DNA of 64,000 nt, taken from Clostridia bacterium (GTDB lineage Bacteria > Bacillota > Clostridia > Christensenellales > Aristaeellaceae). This document shows, piece after piece, positions 60,924 to 64,000 of the stretch. The number at the start of each line of letters is the position of its first letter. Within the stretch, counting starts at the first letter, position 1. The notes beneath the pieces are model-generated. The model searched no databases, had not been told where the DNA came from, and saw only the letters and a list, made by a program, of their open reading frames with translations. The DNA lies in contig JAFXUZ010000004.1 in the NCBI GenBank assembly GCA_017524725.1, forward strand, positions 1 through 64,000, in the 5' to 3' direction. A program made the translations under genes and the position numbers.

Positions 60924-63161
60924 ATGAAAAAGCTGCTTTCCGTCATCATCGCCCTGGCGATGGTCCTGAGCCTGTTTGCCGCCGCCCTGGCGGACACGAC
61001 CCAGACCCAGCTCGCCAGCGATCCCGCAAAGACCGACAATCGCGAATCCCTGAACCAGGAAGAACCCGCTGAGGAACCCGCTGAAGAGCCTGTAGAGGAA
61101 CCGGCGGAAGAGCCTGCCGAGGAACCCGCGGAAGAACCGGCAGCGGAACCCGCGGAAGAGCCCGCTGAGGAACCCGCGGAAGAACCGGCAGCGGAACCCG
61201 TTGATGAACCCGCGGAAGAGCCCGCCGGGGCCGAAGGATACCTGGCGTATATCATGTATGCCGATGCCGCCTGGGCCAATCAGTACTGGGGCACCGACGA
61301 CAGCGCCGTCAAGGCCGATAACGTTTATGTGGCGGGCGAGGGCGATTACACCGTGAGCCTGGACTTCTCCGCCGTTGAAGGCGGCAAGGCTCAAGGCCTG
61401 GCCTTCATGGCCCTGGGCCTCAACGAGGCCGAGACCGGCAAAAAGCTGTACCTGAAGATCAACGAGATCCTGGTCAACGGCGAAGCCATCGAACTTGGCA
61501 AGGGCTACACTTCCTCCGACGACGGCGTCGTCACCCGCATGAACATCTACAACGAATGGGTCTCCGACCTGCCCGCGGACGCCCGCAGCTATGACGGTGA
61601 CCTGGAAGGCGCTTCTCCCGTCATCGTGGACAAGGCTGCCTTTGACAGCGTCGAGAATGTGACCGTGAACTTCACCGTTTATGAGAACATGATCGACACC
61701 GCCTACATCATGTATGCCGATTCCGCCTGGGCTGCCCAGTACTGGGGCGGCGAGGCCTCGGAACCCGTGACCGCGAACAACGCCCTGGTCACCGGCTACG
61801 GCGATTACACCGTGGGCCTGGAATTCTCCGGCGACGGCGCGCAGGGCCTGGCCTTCATGGCCCTGGGCCTCACCAAGGGCGAAACCACCTTCAAAGGCGC
61901 GTCCCTTAAGATCAACGCCATCCGTGTCAACGGCGAAGCCATCGAATTCGGCAAGGGCTACACCTCCTCCGACGACGGCGTCACCACCCGCATGAACGTG
62001 TACAATGAATGGGTCTCCGCCCTGCCCGAAGACGCCCGCAGCTATGACGGCGACCTGACGGACTGCAATTGGATCATTGTGGACAAGGAAGCCTTTGCCT
62101 CCGTCAACAGCATCGAGATCGATTTCAGTCTGCTGCCCGTGACCGACACCGCCTACATCATGTTTGCCGACACCAACTGGACCGTCCAGTACTGGGGCAG
62201 CGATGACGGATCCGGCGTGGTCGCCTCCAACGCCGTTGTGGACGGTGAAGGCACCTATACCGTAGCCCTGGACTTCACCGGCACTGCCCTTGGCGCCGCC
62301 TCCGGCACCGCGTTCGCGGCCGTCGGCATCGTCAGCGGTGAAAAGACCTTCCCCGGCTGGTTCATCGATGTGAAAGACGTTAAGATCAACGGCGAAAGCA
62401 TCGAAGTGGGCAAGGGCTACACCTGCTCCGACGACGGCCTGACCACCCGTGTGAACCTGTACAACGAATGGGTCCCCGAAGTCCCCGCGGACGCCCGCGC
62501 CAAGAACGGCGACCTTGAAGGTGCTTCCCCCATCATCGTGGACAAGGCTGCCTTCGACGTGGTCCAGACCATCGAAGTGACCTTCGACTTCATCTATGGC
62601 GAAGCTCCCGCCGCCGACGAGGCTGCCCCCCTGACCGAGGCCGAGGCCAAGGCGATGATGGCCGAGGGCTTCAAAGCCTACATCGGCGTGCAGGGCAAGG
62701 ACACCTATGTGTTCCGCAATGCCTGGAACGACAATTACGGCCTGAACGATACCGAGAATCCCTTCTTCTACCGCCTCACCGGGTGGGATGAGAGCAACAA
62801 CGCGGTGGACTACGGCGGGACCTTTGTGGATGCCGAGATCACGGGCAACGGTGACTACACCGTGTCCCTGACCACGGGTGATATGGGCTTCGGCTCCACC
62901 GAGGCTTTCAATCTCCTCTTTGTTTCCACCAATATTCCCTCCAGGCTGGTCAAGGAAGGCTTCCTGACCATTGACGGCGTCAAGGTCAAGATCGGCGATG
63001 CCGCCACAAGGGAACTGACCCATGTCAACGACTCCGGCGAATATGTCCTCATCACCCTGATCGATACGTACAACATCGGTGACGCGGAGTTCGGCTATAC
63101 CGTGCCCGGCGCGAACCAGACCATTTCCATCACCTTTACCGTGAACGGCATGCCCGAGTAA
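60924..63161 (+). CDS. Secreted protein: Glu-Pro stalk plus four related beta domains
   Basis: 745 residues. Signal peptide MKKLLSVIIALAMVLSLFAA with cleavage after ALA. Residues 46-100 are a Glu-Glu-Pro-Ala stalk. Three closely similar ~150-residue units follow (about 108-256, 259-405, 409-557), each starting AYIMYAD..W..QYWG and containing GDYTV, NGE[AS]IE[LFV]GKGYT[SC]SDDG, TRMN[IV]YNEWV and VDKAAF. A divergent fourth copy (about 584-742) keeps AYI, GDYTVSL and the hydrophobic pattern. No wall anchor is seen. I do not recognise the domain. Its place between a LacI regulator and an LplB-type permease suggests carbohydrate binding, but that is inference. Confidence 0.85.
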   Translation: MKKLLSVIIALAMVLSLFAAALADTTQTQLASDPAKTDNRESLNQEEPAEEPAEEPVEEPAEEPAEEPAEEPAAEPAEEPAEEPAEEPAAEPVDEPAEEPAGAEGYLAYIMYADAAWANQYWGTDDSAVKADNVYVAGEGDYTVSLDFSAVEGGKAQGLAFMALGLNEAETGKKLYLKINEILVNGEAIELGKGYTSSDDGVVTRMNIYNEWVSDLPADARSYDGDLEGASPVIVDKAAFDSVENVTVNFTVYENMIDTAYIMYADSAWAAQYWGGEASEPVTANNALVTGYGDYTVGLEFSGDGAQGLAFMALGLTKGETTFKGASLKINAIRVNGEAIEFGKGYTSSDDGVTTRMNVYNEWVSALPEDARSYDGDLTDCNWIIVDKEAFASVNSIEIDFSLLPVTDTAYIMFADTNWTVQYWGSDDGSGVVASNAVVDGEGTYTVALDFTGTALGAASGTAFAAVGIVSGEKTFPGWFIDVKDVKINGESIEVGKGYTCSDDGLTTRVNLYNEWVPEVPADARAKNGDLEGASPIIVDKAAFDVVQTIEVTFDFIYGEAPAADEAAPLTEAEAKAMMAEGFKAYIGVQGKDTYVFRNAWNDNYGLNDTENPFFYRLTGWDESNNAVDYGGTFVDAEITGNGDYTVSLTTGDMGFGSTEAFNLLFVSTNIPSRLVKEGFLTIDGVKVKIGDAATRELTHVNDSGEYVLITLIDTYNIGDAEFGYTVPGANQTISITFTVNGMPE
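61059..61230 (+). repeat. Glu-Pro stalk coding repeat
   Basis: Imperfect repeats of about 12 bases coding EEPA variants. Confidence 0.8.
61245..62595 (+). repeat. Three ~450-bp tandem domain repeats
   Basis: Units begin near 61245, 61698 and 62148; strongly similar at DNA level (TACATCATGTATGCCGA-like starts, GGCAAGGGCTACAC segments). Confidence 0.85.
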
Positions 63162-63175
63162 CCGTTCACCAATGA

Positions 63176-63219
63176 AGAAAGGCGGCGTCAATTTGATATG
63201 AATTGACCCGCCTCTCTTC
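63176..63219 (+). terminator. Imperfect hairpin between repeat protein and permease
   Basis: GTCAATT/AATTGAC around TGATATG, extended by GGCGG/CCGCC and an outer purine-pyrimidine stem. No T-run, so it may be an mRNA stabiliser or partial terminator. Confidence 0.5.
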
Positions 63220-63279
63220 AGGTTTACAGCTGAAACGGCCTGTGTTTTCCATCAGATCTCATGCGTAAGGAGTGATACT

Positions 63280-64000
63280 ATGCAGGCTTCAGTCAAGCCG
63301 GTACAGACGGCTGCTGAGTCTCAGGCCCCCGCGCAGCGCATCCCGCTCTGGATATTCCGGATCGCGGCGCTGCTTGCCGGCCTCGCCATGTTTTTCCCGC
63401 CCGTAAACCCGGGCCGTGTCAGCGAAAAGATCAATGAAGCTGCGAGCCTTTTCACCACCGGCGTCAGTTACTCCACCATTACCAACAGCATGGGCAGGAT
63501 CCTGCGTTCCCAATGGATCCAGGACAAGGACATTACCCTTCTGATGGCTGCCTGCTGCATCCTGATGGTCGGCGTGGCTGCCTGCTGCGTCGGCGCGTGC
63601 ATGAGCCTGGGCAACCGCAGGATGCGCAAGACCGGGATGATCCTGCCCATAGCCGGTGCGCCGGTCATGGGTGTGGGCCTGCTCCTGATCCACCGGGTTT
63701 ACACCAGCATCGTGCAGCACGCCGAGGAAGTGGGCAAGACCGGCACGGTCCTTCCCATCCTTCCGGAAGGGTTTAAGGTATTTGTGTTCTTTGCGGCGCT
63801 GCTTCTGGTCACTGCCCTGATGGCGTTTTTTACTACCAGGGTCAGGGATGATGACGAAAAGATGGACATGGACGAGAAATACCGGCTTTTCCTGATGATG
63901 TTGCCGGTGATATTGCTGTCCTTCATCTTTGCCTATCTGCCCATCTATGGCTGGCGTTTTGCTTTCTTTGATTACAAGCCGGGCGGCAACATCGGGCCGG
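63280..64000 (+). CDS. LplB-type ABC permease with N-terminal membrane extension (3' partial)
   Basis: Open from ATG 63280 (AAGGAG upstream) to the window edge, 240 residues so far. Residues 1-205 contain about four hydrophobic helices (for example IFRIAALLAGLAMFF, LLMAACCILMVGVAACC, ILPIAGAPVMGVGLLLI and VFVFFAALLLVTALMAFF). They are followed by a charged stretch (RVRDDDEKMDMDEKYR) and then the normal permease start LMMLPVILLSFIFAYLPIYG with FDYKPGG. The latter matches LplB proteins, which usually begin about 20 residues before this point. The gene runs on beyond the window. Confidence 0.78.
   Translation, partial: MQASVKPVQTAAESQAPAQRIPLWIFRIAALLAGLAMFFPPVNPGRVSEKINEAASLFTTGVSYSTITNSMGRILRSQWIQDKDITLLMAACCILMVGVAACCVGACMSLGNRRMRKTGMILPIAGAPVMGVGLLLIHRVYTSIVQHAEEVGKTGTVLPILPEGFKVFVFFAALLLVTALMAFFTTRVRDDDEKMDMDEKYRLFLMMLPVILLSFIFAYLPIYGWRFAFFDYKPGGNIGP

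Noticed and set aside
59811-63191. Long minus-strand open frame opposite the LacI and repeat-protein genes
   Set aside because: No ribosome-binding site or recognised motif; its repeats are only the reverse reading of the plus-strand domain repeats.

Overview
The window reads as a chromosomal segment of a GC-rich anaerobic Bacillota, most likely class Clostridia from gut or rumen. The evidence is a bifurcating-type [FeFe] hydrogenase operon, a CIRCE-controlled htpG, LplABC-type sugar uptake with AraC and LacI regulators, sortase and pilin genes, and signal peptides of the form MKKLLS..ALAMVLSL. I suspect Christensenellales or a relative, but the window has no rRNA or marker gene to prove this. 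I saw no tRNA, rRNA, CRISPR array, insertion sequence or prophage.

Layout. 1-14222 is a surface-pilus locus: a giant InlB-repeat tip-like protein (5' end outside the window), a Spy0128-like major pilin, a signal-peptidase homologue whose Ser-Lys dyad is replaced, and a 2340-residue class B sortase fused to about 21 Cna-B domains. The two pilin-type genes have GC-rich ends around AT-rich interiors. 14303-16857 holds an oligopeptide-binding protein and pyroglutamyl peptidase. 16858-17993 is a non-coding modular repeat array. 17994-21328 (minus) is a GH3 beta-xylosidase translationally coupled to an ATP-grasp protein. 21552-25719 holds small housekeeping and hypothetical genes (DUF1508, an HTH protein, an aminotransferase, YigZ).

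25912-35478 (all minus) is a redox and hydrogen block: the five-gene hydrogenase operon (NuoE, GHKL ATPase, HndB, NuoF, HydA), with a PHP phosphoesterase, two DRTGG proteins, an RsbW-like ATPase, a sensory-type [FeFe]-hydrogenase homologue and NAD kinase upstream. 35576-46263 is core genome: TraX-like protein, secG, ABC-F ATPase, htpG, a lipoprotein, rarA, galE, tatD and a TraB/GumN protein.

46288-60815 is a glucuronoxylan-oligosaccharide utilisation locus: AraC regulator, LplB and LplC permeases, binding protein, then GH2, a metallo-beta-lactamase-fold hydrolase, GH39 beta-xylosidase, GH67 alpha-glucuronidase, a NUDIX hydrolase and a LacI regulator with operator-like palindromes. It resembles aldouronate clusters of xylanolytic Firmicutes. 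The GH3 enzyme at 17994 would complement it. The window ends with a secreted protein of four related domains behind a Glu-Pro stalk (60924-63161) and the start of an LplB-type permease with an unusual four-helix N-terminal extension (63280 to the edge).

Most notable for follow-up: the sortase/Cna-B fusion next to a catalytically altered signal peptidase, the mosaic pilin genes, the modular repeat array, the possible hydrogen-sensing module, and the repeat protein plus extended permease at the right end.
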